Shown here one piece after another: positions 37,742 through 47,503 of a stretch of 64,000 bases of DNA. A program made the position numbers and the translations under genes. The DNA comes from Vibrio fortis. Its GTDB lineage: Bacteria; Pseudomonadota; Gammaproteobacteria; Enterobacterales; Vibrionaceae. Numbering within the stretch: the stretch's first letter is position 1; the number at the start of each line of letters is the position of its first letter. The notes beneath the pieces were generated by a model, which was not told the origin of the DNA, ran no database searches, and saw nothing but the letters and a program-made list of their open reading frames with translations. Location: assembly GCF_024347475.1 (NCBI RefSeq), contig NZ_AP025487.1, forward strand, positions 2,666,001-2,730,000. The letters run 5' to 3'.

Positions 37742-39097
37742 ATGAATACAAACGACAATACCCCTAGCGAACAACGTGGCTTCCACGATTTAGCTCTGAA
37801 TATTTACACTCGACAAGAGCACAATATTTCACGCAAGCAGATCAGTGATAACGCACTTAAAGTGTTATATCGCCTGAATGGTGCGGGTTTTGACGCATTC
37901 CTAGTCGGTGGTGGTGTGCGAGATTTACTCCTCGGCTCACAACCGAAAGATTTCGACATCGCGACCAACGCGACGCCTGAACAAATCAAAAACCTATTCA
38001 GAAACTGTCGTCTTATTGGTCGTCGTTTCCGCCTTGCGCACATCATGTTTGGTCGCGACATCATTGAAGTTGCAACTTTCCGTGGTCACCACCAAGAGCC
38101 ATCAAAAAACGTATCAGCCCAGTCTAAAGAAGGCATGTTGCTGCGTGATAACGTCTACGGCAGTGTAGATGAAGATGCAGAGCGTCGTGACTTTACGATT
38201 AATGCGATGTACTACAACATTGCAGACTACAGCATTCACGATTACGCAGGCGGTGTAGAAGATTTAGAAGATCGTCTGATCCGCCTGATTGGCGATCCAG
38301 AAACTCGCTACCGTGAAGATCCGGTGCGTATGCTACGTGCGATGCGTTTCTCTGCGAAGCTAGACTTCGACATCGAAGAAGACACGGCCGATCCAATTGA
38401 AGAGCTAGCGCACCTTCTAAAAGACATCCCTGCGGCTCGTCTTTATGAAGAGTCACTGAAACTACTTCAATCCGGTTACGGCCTTGAAACCTACCATCTG
38501 ATGCGCGAGTACAACCTGTTCCAACAGATGTTCCCTGCTGTGGCTGAGTTCTTTACAGAAGACTACTCATCTCAGACAGAACAGATGCTAGATTTGGTAC
38601 TTGATTCTACCGATCTGCGTATCGAAGATGGCAAGCGCGTTAACCCAGCCTTTATGTTCGCAGCTATCTTGTGGTACCCGATGAACAAACTGGCAGAGAA
38701 ACTAGCCGATGAGCTTGGTCTTTCTCAATACGATGCAATCATGGAAGCGAGCAACGTGATTCTTGATCAGCAGGTTAAGAGTATTGCGATTCCACGCCGC
38801 CACACAGCAACAATTCGTGAAGTATGGCAACTGCAGCTTCGCCTACCTCGCCGCAATGGTAAGCGCGCTCAGCGTCTGATGGAGCTCAACAAGTTCCGTG
38901 CTGGCTTTGACTTCCTTGAGATGCGAGGCGAAATCGAAGGTGGTGAAACGCAAGAGCTTGCTAAATGGTGGGAGCGCTACCAAAGCGCAGGACGCAACAT
39001 GCGCCAAGCAATGGCAAACGATGTGGCTCCACCATCTAAATCAGGTCATCGACGTCGTAAGACTTACCGTAACAAAAAAAGTAAGCCGTCATCATGA
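37742..39097 (+). CDS. pcnB: Poly(A) polymerase I
   Basis: 451 residues. The nucleotidyltransferase motif LVGGGVRDLLLG with DFD aspartates, RRFRLAHIMFG and the RRDFTINAMYYN motif define the class II tRNA nucleotidyltransferase/poly(A) polymerase family. The Arg/Lys-rich C-terminal tail (GHRRRKTYRNKKSK) is typical of PcnB rather than Cca. It adds 3' poly(A) tails that promote RNA decay. There is little Shine-Dalgarno sequence before this ATG; E. coli pcnB also has an atypical, inefficient start, so the exact N-terminus is uncertain. Its stop overlaps folK by ATGA. Confidence 0.93.
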   Translation: MNTNDNTPSEQRGFHDLALNIYTRQEHNISRKQISDNALKVLYRLNGAGFDAFLVGGGVRDLLLGSQPKDFDIATNATPEQIKNLFRNCRLIGRRFRLAHIMFGRDIIEVATFRGHHQEPSKNVSAQSKEGMLLRDNVYGSVDEDAERRDFTINAMYYNIADYSIHDYAGGVEDLEDRLIRLIGDPETRYREDPVRMLRAMRFSAKLDFDIEEDTADPIEELAHLLKDIPAARLYEESLKLLQSGYGLETYHLMREYNLFQQMFPAVAEFFTEDYSSQTEQMLDLVLDSTDLRIEDGKRVNPAFMFAAILWYPMNKLAEKLADELGLSQYDAIMEASNVILDQQVKSIAIPRRHTATIREVWQLQLRLPRRNGKRAQRLMELNKFRAGFDFLEMRGEIEGGETQELAKWWERYQSAGRNMRQAMANDVAPPSKSGHRRRKTYRNKKSKPSS

Positions 39098-39579
39098 TCA
39101 CAGCGTATATCGCGGTCGGCAGCAATCTCGCCGACCCTGTGAGCCAAGCAAATTTGGCCATCGAAACACTAAAAAGCCTACCGCAATCAAAGTTTATTGC
39201 GACCTCGAAGCTATATAGTAGCACTCCAATGGGGCCGCAAAATCAACCGGATTACATCAATGCGGTGGTTGCTATAGAAACCGAATTAACGCCAATTGAA
39301 CTACTCAACTGCACCCAAGCGATTGAGCAAGAGCAAGGGCGTGTCCGTAAAGATGAGCGTTGGGGACCAAGAACCTTGGACCTAGACATCATTTTATACG
39401 GCAATGAGGTGATCGATTCAGAGCGCTTAACTGTTCCTCACTACGGAATGAAAGAGCGAGAGTTCGTTCTTTACCCGCTAGCTGAAATCGCACCAAGTTT
39501 ACAACTCCCTGATGGGACTGAGCTCAGCAAACTGCTTAAAGTAGTCGACAAAAACGGGCTCAATGTTTGGCAAAAATAA
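39094..39579 (+). CDS. folK: HPPK, folate biosynthesis pyrophosphokinase
   Basis: 161 residues, the usual size. It transfers pyrophosphate from ATP to 6-hydroxymethyl-7,8-dihydropterin. Motifs: YIAVGSNL at the start, YSSTPMG, and the signature DERWGPRTLDLDIILYG with the two magnesium-binding aspartates. ATG overlaps the pcnB stop (39094-39097), the conserved pcnB-folK pairing. panB starts 23 bp later. Confidence 0.95.
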   Translation: MITAYIAVGSNLADPVSQANLAIETLKSLPQSKFIATSKLYSSTPMGPQNQPDYINAVVAIETELTPIELLNCTQAIEQEQGRVRKDERWGPRTLDLDIILYGNEVIDSERLTVPHYGMKEREFVLYPLAEIAPSLQLPDGTELSKLLKVVDKNGLNVWQK

Positions 39580-39602
39580 GCCAAGCGCATTAAGGAAAAC
39601 CA

Positions 39603-40397
39603 ATGAAAAAAGTAACCATTAACGACCTGATCAAGTGCAAACGTGAAGGCCGTAAATTTGCAACGTCAACGGCTTACGACGCAAGCTTCAGTCAACTATT
39701 TGAAAGCCAAGAAATCCCTGTCCTTTTAGTCGGTGATTCGCTTGGTATGGTACTACAGGGTCAAACTGATACCCTGCCAGTTACCGTTGAAGACATTGCA
39801 TACCACACTCGCTCAGTACGTGCAGGCAGCCCAAACTGTCTGTTGATGGCTGACATGCCGTTCATGAGCTACGCAACACCTGAGCAAGCATGTGAAAACG
39901 CGGCGACGATCATTCGCGCTGGTGCCAACATGGTTAAGATCGAGGGTGGCAGCTGGCTGGTTGATACAGTGAAAATGCTGACAGAGCGTGCTGTACCTGT
40001 GTGTGCACACCTAGGTTTAACACCTCAGTCTGTGAACATCTTTGGTGGTTACAAGGTACAAGGTCGCGATGACGAGCAAGCCGACAAAATGGTTGCCGAC
40101 GCATTGGCTTTACAAGAAGCGGGCGCGCAAATCGTTCTGCTTGAGTGTGTACCTGCTTCATTGGCAAAACGTATTACTGAAGCCTGTGATGTACCCGTGA
40201 TTGGTATTGGCGCAGGTAATGTGACCGATGGTCAAATCCTAGTTATGCACGACATGTTCGGTATTTCTGCGAACTATATGCCTAAATTCTCTAAGAATTT
40301 CTTAGCGGAAACGGGCGATATGCGTAAAGCCGTGGCAAAATATAAAGAAGATGTTGAGAGCGCACGTTTCCCTGATGACGCTCACACAATCGCTTAG
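39603..40397 (+). CDS. panB: Ketopantoate hydroxymethyltransferase
   Basis: 264 residues. It makes ketopantoate from 2-ketoisovalerate and methylene-tetrahydrofolate. Motifs: [32 protein letters not shown] with the metal-binding Asp, KIEGGSWL, and [20 protein letters not shown] near the C-terminus. Ribosome site AAGGAAA. It lies 8 bp upstream of panC. Confidence 0.97.
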   Translation: MKKVTINDLIKCKREGRKFATSTAYDASFSQLFESQEIPVLLVGDSLGMVLQGQTDTLPVTVEDIAYHTRSVRAGSPNCLLMADMPFMSYATPEQACENAATIIRAGANMVKIEGGSWLVDTVKMLTERAVPVCAHLGLTPQSVNIFGGYKVQGRDDEQADKMVADALALQEAGAQIVLLECVPASLAKRITEACDVPVIGIGAGNVTDGQILVMHDMFGISANYMPKFSKNFLAETGDMRKAVAKYKEDVESARFPDDAHTIA

Positions 40398-40405
40398 GAG
40401 TTAGT

Positions 40406-41296
40406 ATGCAATCTTTCGCTGAAGTAGCGGCTCTTCGTGAGCAGATTAAGCAGTATAAACGTGATGGACGCACTGTTGCTTTCGTTCCTACTATGGGCAA
40501 CCTTCATGAAGGTCACCTTACTCTGGTGAGAAAAGCACGTGAACTGGCTGATATCGTTGTGGTTAGTATCTTCGTTAACCCAATGCAATTTGACCGTGCA
40601 GACGATCTAAATAACTACCCTCGTACTCTAGAAGCTGATTTGAGTAAGCTAACTGGCGAAGGGGTTGAGTTAGTATTTACACCAACACCAGAGATCATGT
40701 ACCCAGCGGGTCTTGATAAACAGACTTTTGTTGAAGTACCTGGCCTTTCTCACATGCTAGAAGGGGCTTCTCGCCCTGGTCACTTCCGTGGTGTAGCAAC
40801 CATCGTAACTAAGCTGTTCAACATCGTTCAGCCTGACTTTGCCTGCTTTGGTGAAAAAGATTTCCAACAGCTCGCTGTCATTCGTCAAATGACGACAGAC
40901 CTTGCACTCGACATCGAAATCGTAGGTGTACCTACGGTGCGTGAGATGGACGGGCTAGCAATGAGCTCTCGCAACGGCAACCTCACTATCGATGAACGCC
41001 AGCGTGCACCAGTATTGGCTCGCACGATGCGTTGGATCAGCAGTGCTATCCGCGGCGGTCGTGATGACTACGCGTCAGTGGTTGAAGATGCGACCGACCA
41101 ACTACGCGCTGCAGACCTGCAACCAGATGAGATTTTCATCTGCGATGCGAAAACTCTACAGGCCATCACTTCAGACTCGACACAAGCTGTCATTCTTATG
41201 TCAGCGTTCCTAGGTAAGACACGTCTTATCGACAACCAAGTTCTTGATTTGGTAACGGAAGCTAAAGAAGAAGTGAAAGAAGAGACCGCTGAGTAG
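40406..41296 (+). CDS. panC: Pantothenate synthetase
   Basis: 296 residues. It joins pantoate and beta-alanine with ATP. HIGH-type motif [43 protein letters not shown], and the KMSKS-like loop AMSSRNGNL are all present. A short acidic tail ([12 protein letters not shown]) ends the protein. No panD follows in this window; aspartate decarboxylase must be elsewhere. Confidence 0.97.
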   Translation: MQSFAEVAALREQIKQYKRDGRTVAFVPTMGNLHEGHLTLVRKARELADIVVVSIFVNPMQFDRADDLNNYPRTLEADLSKLTGEGVELVFTPTPEIMYPAGLDKQTFVEVPGLSHMLEGASRPGHFRGVATIVTKLFNIVQPDFACFGEKDFQQLAVIRQMTTDLALDIEIVGVPTVREMDGLAMSSRNGNLTIDERQRAPVLARTMRWISSAIRGGRDDYASVVEDATDQLRAADLQPDEIFICDAKTLQAITSDSTQAVILMSAFLGKTRLIDNQVLDLVTEAKEEVKEETAE

Positions 41297-41326
41297 CTGG
41301 CCAGTTTCTGAATGACAAAACACAAA

Positions 41327-41353
41327 AAAGGTCGATGTAATATCGACCTTTTT
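41327..41353. terminator. Bidirectional terminator, panC / YadH-type permease
   Basis: AAAGGTCGAT-GTAATAT-ATCGACCTTT-like stem flanked by A and T tracts, 30 bp after panC and 30 bp after the convergent permease gene. It serves both. Confidence 0.88.
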
Positions 41354-41382
41354 CTTTATCTGCATTTTGGGTTAATAAAGGA

Positions 41383-42153
41383 TTAGCTACGTAAGCCAAT
41401 GCCCTTTGTCACCAAGTAATGTGCAACGCCATACAGCACTACGATAAATACCCCTAACACGCCAAACGAGGTCGCAATACCCACATCAGACACGCCCAAG
41501 AATCCATATCTGAATGCGTTAACCATATACACAATCGGATTCAACTTCGACACCCCTTGCCAGAACTCAGGCAGTAGGCTGATCGAATAGAATACTCCAC
41601 CAAGATAAGTCAATGGCGTCAGGATAAAGGTTGGAATAATCGAGATGTCATCAAAGGTACGTGCAAAGACTGCATTGATAAGACCGCCCAAGGAAAATAC
41701 CACTGACGTTAAGAATACCGTCGCTATGATTACGCCCCAGTGGTCAACCTGCAGGTCAACAAAGAACAAGGATACAAAGGTAACAATCGCGCCGACCAAT
41801 AGCCCACGTACCACGCCACCCATCACAAAGCCTGCAATGATCACATAGTTAGGCACAGGAGCGACGAGCAGCTCTTCAATGTTCTTTTGGAACTTAGCAC
41901 TAAAGAACGAGGAGGCTACATTCGAGTATGAGTTGGTAATCACCGACATCATGATAAGACCCGGCACGATGTACTCCATGTAGCTAAAACCGTTCATCTC
42001 ACCGATACGAGAACCGATCAAACTACCGAAGATAATAAAGTATAAAGTCATGGTAATCGCGGGTGGTACCAAGGTCTGAACCCAAATACGGGTAAAGCGG
42101 TTCACCTCTTTAGTGAGCAGGCTACAAAAAGCCGTCCAATACAGTTGATACAT
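41383..42153 (-). CDS. yadH: ABC-2 type permease, YadH family
   Basis: 256 residues, identical in length to E. coli YadH and alignable from MYQLYWTAFCSLLTKEVNRFTRIWVQ. It has six membrane helices and the ABC-2 motif around FISSFFSAKFQKNIEELLVAPVP-like sequence near residue 90. It pairs with the preceding ATPase as a putative exporter of unknown substrate. I chose ATG at 42153, behind GGGGAGC, rather than an upstream TTG-type start inside the ATPase gene. It begins 1 bp after the ATPase stop. Confidence 0.9.
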   Translation of the reverse strand: MYQLYWTAFCSLLTKEVNRFTRIWVQTLVPPAITMTLYFIIFGSLIGSRIGEMNGFSYMEYIVPGLIMMSVITNSYSNVASSFFSAKFQKNIEELLVAPVPNYVIIAGFVMGGVVRGLLVGAIVTFVSLFFVDLQVDHWGVIIATVFLTSVVFSLGGLINAVFARTFDDISIIPTFILTPLTYLGGVFYSISLLPEFWQGVSKLNPIVYMVNAFRYGFLGVSDVGIATSFGVLGVFIVVLYGVAHYLVTKGIGLRS

Positions 42154-42154
42154 C

Positions 42155-43072
42155 TTACTTGCTCCCCTCACGCACGATACTGACAAACAGCTCTTCCAAA
42201 CGGTTCGCCTTGTTACGCATCGACAATACCTTGATACCCTGCTCTGTTAACTGACTAAAGATAGTGTTCAAACCTAACGTCTTATCAATCTCGATCTCTA
42301 GCGAACCATTCACCATAGTTTGGCTGTTGACACCTTGCAGTGTCGGTTCAGGTGCGCCCTCTTCCAAATCAAGAATGAAGGTTTCAACGCTAAGCTTATT
42401 CAATAGCGACTTCATCGTCGTATTCTCAATCAACTCACCACGATTGATGATACCGATATTGCGACACAGCATCTCAGCCTCTTCTAAATAGTGAGTAGTC
42501 AGGATGATAGTGATGCCTTGTTTTTCGTTGATCTCTTGTAGGAACTCCCACATTGAACGGCGTAGCTCAATATCAACGCCAGCGGTTGGTTCATCCAAGA
42601 TCAGCAGTTGAGGCTCATGCATCAATGCACGGGCAATCATCAAGCGACGCTTCATACCACCAGATAGGTTTCTTGCTCGTTCGCTACGCTTTTCCCACAG
42701 ATCGAGCTTAGATAGATACTTTTTAGCGCGCTCTTTGGCTAGCGACTTAGATACCCCGTAGTAGCCAGCTTGTTGCAGTACGATCTGCTCCACGGTCTCA
42801 AACTGGTTAAAGTTAAACTCTTGAGGAACCAAACCAAGGTTTTGCTTCGCCAACTCTAGGTCTTTGTCGATATCAAAACCAAAGACATTCACCTTGCCTG
42901 AAGTTTTGTTTACCAGTGAGGAGATAACGCCTATCGTGGTCGATTTGCCCGCGCCGTTCGGCCCAAGTAGAGCGTAAAAGTCGCCTTTTTTCACCTGCAG
43001 ACTGATGCCTTTCAAGGCCTCAAATCCACCAGCGTAGGTCTTTCTAAGTTGTTCGATTTCTAATGCGTACAT
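42155..43072 (-). CDS. yadG: ABC exporter ATPase, YadG family
   Basis: 305 residues. Walker A GPNGAGKSTTIG (about residue 38), Q loop in LVPQEFNFN, signature LSGGMKRRLMIARAL, Walker B LLILDEPTAGVD. This is the daunorubicin/Nod-type subfamily of export ATPases that pair with ABC-2 permeases. The substrate is unknown; YadGH-like pairs are widespread in gamma-proteobacteria without a settled role. Confidence 0.9.
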   Translation of the reverse strand: MYALEIEQLRKTYAGGFEALKGISLQVKKGDFYALLGPNGAGKSTTIGVISSLVNKTSGKVNVFGFDIDKDLELAKQNLGLVPQEFNFNQFETVEQIVLQQAGYYGVSKSLAKERAKKYLSKLDLWEKRSERARNLSGGMKRRLMIARALMHEPQLLILDEPTAGVDIELRRSMWEFLQEINEKQGITIILTTHYLEEAEMLCRNIGIINRGELIENTTMKSLLNKLSVETFILDLEEGAPEPTLQGVNSQTMVNGSLEIEIDKTLGLNTIFSQLTEQGIKVLSMRNKANRLEELFVSIVREGSK

Positions 43073-43234
43073 GAAGATTGCTTGCCATTTGCGATTAGTG
43101 AGTGGGCGTGAGAAAAATATGACTTATTCTCAGACACGTCCAATATACCAACAAGTCTATCGTCAAATGACGATTAAGACAAACTAACATTTCCAAATCT
43201 ATAGAAATATTACTAGGTAAAAATAATGAGTGAT

Positions 43235-43272
43235 AAAAAAATACCGCTAAGTCATTAACTTAACGGTATTTC
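43235..43272 (-). terminator. Terminator of the SulP gene
   Basis: On the minus strand AAATACCGTTAAG-TTAATGA-CTTAGCGGTATTT is followed by more T residues, 25 bp past the SulP stop. Confidence 0.88.
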
Positions 43273-43296
43273 GAATCTATATTAATTTGTTGTTAT

Positions 43297-44967
43297 CTAT
43301 GCAGAGCCGAACTCATGCTCATCGCGTGCCACGTAGTTGGTTGCTGCTCTTAGCGCTTCATAACGGAATCGATAAGTGTTTGATTCAGGCACTAGATCAA
43401 TCACATGGAATTTTTCTAGCTGCTGGCGAGTATTATCGTTTGGACACAGCAGGTACACCTCACAGTTGGCGTCCAGTGCATCCTTAATCGCATTCTCTAG
43501 AGCAAGACCAACCGTCACATCAATCATAGGTACATCGGTCAGATCGAGAATCATCGCTTCATAATCAGAGATACTGGTGTGCTGACGTGAAATCGCCTTA
43601 GATACGCTGAAGATCATTGGTCCAGATAGATAGAAAAACAGTACCTTACCGTTCGCCATATCAAGCAAACCACGCTCGCTGTCTGACAATGGTACGTCAT
43701 CTTCATCGGCATCACTGATCGCCTTCACTTGACGAGCCTGTTCACGGCTCAATCGCTCAATGATAATGATATTGGAGATAAAGACACCTAAGCCAACAGC
43801 CACAATCAGGTCAACGAATACCGTTAGCAGCATCACGCCATACATGATGGCCATACCCGCAAAACTCACGCGGTGTGCACGCTGAATGAAACTCCAATCA
43901 AGGATATTGAAGCCCACATAAACAGCAATACCAGCCAACACCGCCATCGGGATTGGTTCAGTCAAACCGCCTGCAACCAGAACAACTAGCGCAAGTACCA
44001 GCGCGCGAATCACACCTGATAGTGGAGAGCGCGCACCAACCTGAATGTTGGTTACGGTACCCATGGTCGCACCGGCACCAGGGAGCGCACCGAACAGACC
44101 AGAAATCATATTTGCTAGACCTTGACCCCGCAGCTCTTTATCCGAATCGTGCTCTTTACGTGTCAGCGAGTCACCAATAACGGCCGTCAATAGCGTATCA
44201 ATACAACCTAGGGTACCCAGCACCAATGCGTCGATGACCATCTCGGTAAACATAGAAGCATCAATATGTGGCACGACTAGAGATGGCAAGCCCGCAGGAA
44301 TCTCACCAATGCGGCGAATGGCTTCCGTATCAAACAGAATCACCGACAACAGAGTGACGGCAACCAATGCTACGAGCTGTGCAGGTACATACTTTCGGTA
44401 CTGTTTAGGGAAGAAAAACAGAATGCCTAACGTGAGTAAGCCTAAAAACAGTTCACTAAACTTCATGTTAGCAACCGTATCTGGCAGAGCGGACAGTGTG
44501 CCCATGACACCACCAGCAGGAGCGGCATGACCTAAAAGTGGAGAGAGCTGTAAAATAATAAGAATAACGCCAATCCCTGACATAAAGCCGGAAATCACGC
44601 TATATGGCATCAAAGTTATGTATTTTCCTAACTTCAATGTCCCGAGTAACACCTGAAATGCCCCTGCCATCATCACGACAGTAAACGTCATTGCCAAGCC
44701 TGTTTCAGGGTACTTAGCCATCATGCTGGTTAATACCGCCGTCATGATCACCGTCATTGGGCCAGTAGGCTCAGAGATCAGGGTATTGGAACCACCAAAT
44801 AGTGCGGCAAACAGGCCGACCATGATCGCCCCCCATAAGCCCGCTTCGGCACCAGCACCAGAAGCAACACCAAATGCCAACGCCAATGGCAATGAGATAA
44901 TGGCTGTAGTAACACCGCCAAACATATCCCCTTTGAGGTTGATATCTGTAAAACGACTTCCAAACAA
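43297..44967 (-). CDS. SulP family anion (probably bicarbonate) transporter
   Basis: A 556-residue SLC26/SulP transporter. About twelve to fourteen helices; the family signature is around GLWGAIMVGLFAALFGGSNTLISEPTGPM near residue 45, and FGALPGAGATMGTV is near 290. The C-terminal STAS domain is about 440-545. It faces away from a beta-carbonic anhydrase gene 243 bp away, so bicarbonate is a reasonable substrate, as in BicA-like proteins. Sulfate or C4-dicarboxylates (DauA) cannot be excluded from sequence. Confidence 0.85.
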   Translation of the reverse strand: MFGSRFTDINLKGDMFGGVTTAIISLPLALAFGVASGAGAEAGLWGAIMVGLFAALFGGSNTLISEPTGPMTVIMTAVLTSMMAKYPETGLAMTFTVVMMAGAFQVLLGTLKLGKYITLMPYSVISGFMSGIGVILIILQLSPLLGHAAPAGGVMGTLSALPDTVANMKFSELFLGLLTLGILFFFPKQYRKYVPAQLVALVAVTLLSVILFDTEAIRRIGEIPAGLPSLVVPHIDASMFTEMVIDALVLGTLGCIDTLLTAVIGDSLTRKEHDSDKELRGQGLANMISGLFGALPGAGATMGTVTNIQVGARSPLSGVIRALVLALVVLVAGGLTEPIPMAVLAGIAVYVGFNILDWSFIQRAHRVSFAGMAIMYGVMLLTVFVDLIVAVGLGVFISNIIIIERLSREQARQVKAISDADEDDVPLSDSERGLLDMANGKVLFFYLSGPMIFSVSKAISRQHTSISDYEAMILDLTDVPMIDVTVGLALENAIKDALDANCEVYLLCPNDNTRQQLEKFHVIDLVPESNTYRFRYEALRAATNYVARDEHEFGSA

Positions 44968-45210
44968 AATACATCTCCCTGTGATGAGCTGACAAACCGT
45001 ATCACTCTAACAAATGTATCAACTGTTCAGAAAGTGTTAATTCAATCACAATATTTATGTCTTATAACCGGATGATAGCTTAAAGCCTAAGTTTATGATT
45101 TTACGTACTAGAACACGTCAGATGAGTACTTTTTGACGCACTTTTTACAAGATTGAATTTGTAACATTGTGTATAGTTAAGCATCTTAATTGAGGGATGT
45201 ATGAAGCAAG
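44968..45210. promoter_or_regulatory. Divergent promoter region, SulP / carbonic anhydrase
   Basis: 243 bp, AT-rich, between two diverging genes. It must hold both promoters. I see no confident -35/-10 pair or palindromic operator. Confidence 0.5.
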
Positions 45211-45879
45211 ATGCCAGAAATAAAACAGCTTTTTGAAAACAATTCCAAATGGTCTGATGAAATTCGCTCGGAACGACCTGAATATTTTACCACGCTTGAA
45301 GAGGGTCAAAACCCGGGGTTCCTTTGGATCGGTTGTTCAGATAGTCGCGTACCGGCTGAGCGCTTGACCGGACTCTATTCTGGTGAACTGTTTGTACACC
45401 GTAATGTGGCAAACCAAGTCATTCATACCGACCTTAACTGCCTATCTGTTGTTCAGTATGCGGTTGATGTGCTGAAGGTAAAACACATCATCATCTGTGG
45501 TCACTATGGTTGTGGTGGCGTGAATGCAGCGATTGATAACCCTAAGCTGGGTCTTATCAACAACTGGTTACTGCACATCCGTGACAATTACTTAAAATAT
45601 CGCAAACAGATCGAATCACTGCCTCGTGACCAATGGGGCGACAAGCTTTGTGAAATCAACGTTGCTGAACAGGTATACAACCTAGGTAACTCAACCATCA
45701 TGCAGAGTGCTTGGGAGCGTGGTCAAGAGGTTGAAATCCACGGCGTTGTGTATGGTATCGGTGATGGCAAACTGAAAGATCTTGGCGTGCGTTGCTCAAG
45801 TAATGATACGTTAGAGAACAGCCACTTAGAGGCATTGAACAAGATTCTAACTACGCCTCTATTAAGTCAACAAAGCTAA
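45211..45879 (+). CDS. can: Beta-carbonic anhydrase
   Basis: 222 residues, similar in size to E. coli Can (220). Zinc ligands are in CSDSRVPAE (Cys, with the Asp-Arg dyad) and GHYGCGG (His and Cys). It interconverts CO2 and bicarbonate in the cytoplasm, supplying carboxylations. It is divergent from a SulP transporter, which suggests joint inorganic-carbon supply. Terminator follows. Confidence 0.96.
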   Translation: MPEIKQLFENNSKWSDEIRSERPEYFTTLEEGQNPGFLWIGCSDSRVPAERLTGLYSGELFVHRNVANQVIHTDLNCLSVVQYAVDVLKVKHIIICGHYGCGGVNAAIDNPKLGLINNWLLHIRDNYLKYRKQIESLPRDQWGDKLCEINVAEQVYNLGNSTIMQSAWERGQEVEIHGVVYGIGDGKLKDLGVRCSSNDTLENSHLEALNKILTTPLLSQQS

Positions 45880-45904
45880 TTGCTAAGTCATTTTCAAACA
45901 CATA

Positions 45905-45936
45905 CAAAAAAGCCCGCAGATTAAGCGGGCTTTTTG
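45905..45936. terminator. Bidirectional terminator, can / hpt
   Basis: AAAAAGCCCGC-AGATTAA-GCGGGCTTTTT between convergent can and hpt. Perfect 6-bp GC stem extended by A-T pairs. Confidence 0.93.
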
Positions 45937-45971
45937 ATAATTCGAGTTGCTCACATCGACTGTAGCGACGA

Positions 45972-46502
45972 TTACTCTTGAGGCACAACCTTACCGATGT
46001 ATGGTAGGTGACGATATTTCTGAGCGTAGTCGATACCTACACCCACAACGAACTCATCAGGGATCTCAAAACCAATCCAGTTCACTTCTACGTCAACTTC
46101 GCGGCGAGATGGCTTGTCTAGTAATGTACAGATTCGTACTGACTTAGGCTCACGTAGGCTTAGGATCTCTTTTACCTTGTTTAGCGTGTTACCTGTATCG
46201 ATGATATCTTCAACTAGCAGTACGTCTTTACCTTTGATGTCATCATCTAGGTCTTTTAGGATGCGCACGTCACGTGAGCTTTCCATGGTGTTACCGTAGC
46301 TAGAAGCCGTCATGAAATCTACTTGGTGCGTTAGGTTAATCGCACGTGCAAGGTCGGCCATAAATACGAATGAACCACGTAATAAACCTACCAATACAAG
46401 ATCTTCGCTGCCTTGGTAATGTTCAGTGATCTGTTTGCCTAGCTCTTGCACTCGATCTTGAACTTCTTGCTCAGAGATCATGACTTCAACTGTATGTTTC
46501 AT
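45972..46502 (-). CDS. hpt: Hypoxanthine phosphoribosyltransferase
   Basis: 176 residues, full length. PRPP-binding motif [14 protein letters not shown] near residue 100, [17 protein letters not shown] near 42, and the C-terminal [22 protein letters not shown]. It salvages hypoxanthine (and guanine weakly) to nucleotides. Divergent from the luxR-type gene. Confidence 0.97.
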   Translation of the reverse strand: MKHTVEVMISEQEVQDRVQELGKQITEHYQGSEDLVLVGLLRGSFVFMADLARAINLTHQVDFMTASSYGNTMESSRDVRILKDLDDDIKGKDVLLVEDIIDTGNTLNKVKEILSLREPKSVRICTLLDKPSRREVDVEVNWIGFEIPDEFVVGVGIDYAQKYRHLPYIGKVVPQE

Positions 46503-46749
46503 ACTGCTCTCATTTTATTTGGTGACTGCGACAAGTGTAGATCGTTTCATCAATAGTGCCGCTGATTTTCGAGCGTAAGTCTAGCATTGCTCAAATACCC
46601 ACACCACCTCGTGTATCAATTTAAATCACAGTTCTCGCATCAAGAGTCGTATTCTCGGGTTTCGAGTTAGATCGCATTACAACGCCCTATACGGATCACG
46701 ATTTATGTATCAAGTTTGATGCAATTGTCCATAAAACAAGCACAAATGA

Positions 46750-46778
46750 TTGACCATTTGCATATGCACCATTACACT
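46750..46778 (+). promoter_or_regulatory. Candidate sigma70 promoter of the luxR-type gene
   Basis: TTGACC (46750-46755), a 17-bp spacer, and TACACT (46773-46778). The predicted start near 46785 gives a leader of about 55 nt, compatible with Qrr-regulated leaders in other Vibrio species. Confidence 0.5.
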
Positions 46779-46815
46779 CATCTTGGCTTAAATAATAATA
46801 AAATCATTAATATAA

Positions 46816-46836
46816 TATTTCGTTGGCAAGGAAAAC
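46816..46836 (+). promoter_or_regulatory. Possible Qrr sRNA pairing site and RBS
   Basis: The leader has GTTGGCAAGGAAAAC just before the ATG. GTTGGC is complementary to the conserved GCCAAC of Vibrio Qrr RNAs and overlaps the AAGGA ribosome site, so pairing would block translation at low cell density. The Qrr genes are not in this window; this is inferred from the known hapR/luxR mechanism. Confidence 0.5.
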
Positions 46837-46839
46837 ATT

Positions 46840-47445
46840 ATGGACTCAATATCTAAGAGACCTAGAACTAGGCTTTCACCCCTAAAAAGAAAACTTCAAT
46901 TGATGGAGATCGCTCTTGAAGTATTCTCTCGCCGTGGCATTGGCCGAGGCGGACATGCGGATATCGCGGATATCGCTCAAGTATCTGTAGCAACCGTATT
47001 TAACTACTTCCCAACGCGTGAAGATCTGGTCGACGAGGTTCTAAACCATGTTGTTCGTCAGTTCTCAAACTTTCTTTCAGACAATATCGACCTTGATCTG
47101 CATGCGAAACAAAACCTAACTAACATCACCAACCAAATGGTTGCGCTTGTTGAGCAAGATTGCCACTGGCTCAATGTTTGGTTCGAATGGAGTGCTTCGA
47201 CTCGTGATGAAGTATGGCCATTGTTCGTAACAACCAATCGCACCAATCAAATGCTGGTGCAGAATATGTTCGTGAAAGCGATTGAACGTGGTGAAGTTTG
47301 TGATCAACATGAACCGAAACACTTGGCGAACCTATTCCATGGTATCTGTTACTCACTGTTTATTCAGGCGAAACGTGCAAATTCAACCGAAGAGCTGCAC
47401 ACGCTAACAGAAAGCTACCTAAATATGTTGTGTATTTATAAGTAG
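46840..47445 (+). CDS. luxR: LuxR/HapR/SmcR-type quorum-sensing master regulator
   Basis: 201 residues, TetR family. The N-terminus (MDSISKRPRTRLSPLKRK) and helix-turn-helix (GHADIADIAQVSVATVFNYF) are nearly the same as V. harveyi LuxR, and the similarity continues through WFEWSASTRDEVWPLF and LFHGICYSLF. The protein binds many promoters as a dimer and sets the high-density programme, including competence with chitin signals in several Vibrio species. Orthologues are called HapR, SmcR, OpaR or LitR. It ends at MLCIYK; as I recall V. harveyi LuxR has a few more residues. The stop TAG is the start of a tandem 7-bp array. Confidence 0.95.
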   Translation: MDSISKRPRTRLSPLKRKLQLMEIALEVFSRRGIGRGGHADIADIAQVSVATVFNYFPTREDLVDEVLNHVVRQFSNFLSDNIDLDLHAKQNLTNITNQMVALVEQDCHWLNVWFEWSASTRDEVWPLFVTTNRTNQMLVQNMFVKAIERGEVCDQHEPKHLANLFHGICYSLFIQAKRANSTEELHTLTESYLNMLCIYK

Positions 47446-47493
47446 ATTCGAGATTGGAGATTGGAGATTCGAGATTCGAGATTCGAGATTCGA
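47445..47493. repeat. Tandem 7-bp array (7 units) at the luxR stop codon
   Basis: Seven heptamers: GATTCGA, GATTGGA twice, then GATTCGA four times. The G of the TAG stop codon is the first base of the first unit. A terminator hairpin begins about 12 bp after the array. The same unit is found at 63011. Confidence 0.95.
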
Positions 47494-47503
47494 GAAAAAT
47501 TGT

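Larger units (their letters stand above)
46503..46839. promoter_or_regulatory. Intergenic region hpt / luxR-type regulator
   Basis: 337 bp between two diverging genes. It contains a candidate promoter for the regulator (46750-46778) and the untranslated leader where Qrr small RNAs would pair. I see no protein gene or clear LuxR-type autoregulatory palindrome. Confidence 0.55.

Noticed and set aside
37742..37760. Non-AUG upstream start for pcnB as in E. coli
   Set aside because: The upstream frame shows no conserved residues I can recognise, so the ATG was kept, with the weak ribosome site noted.
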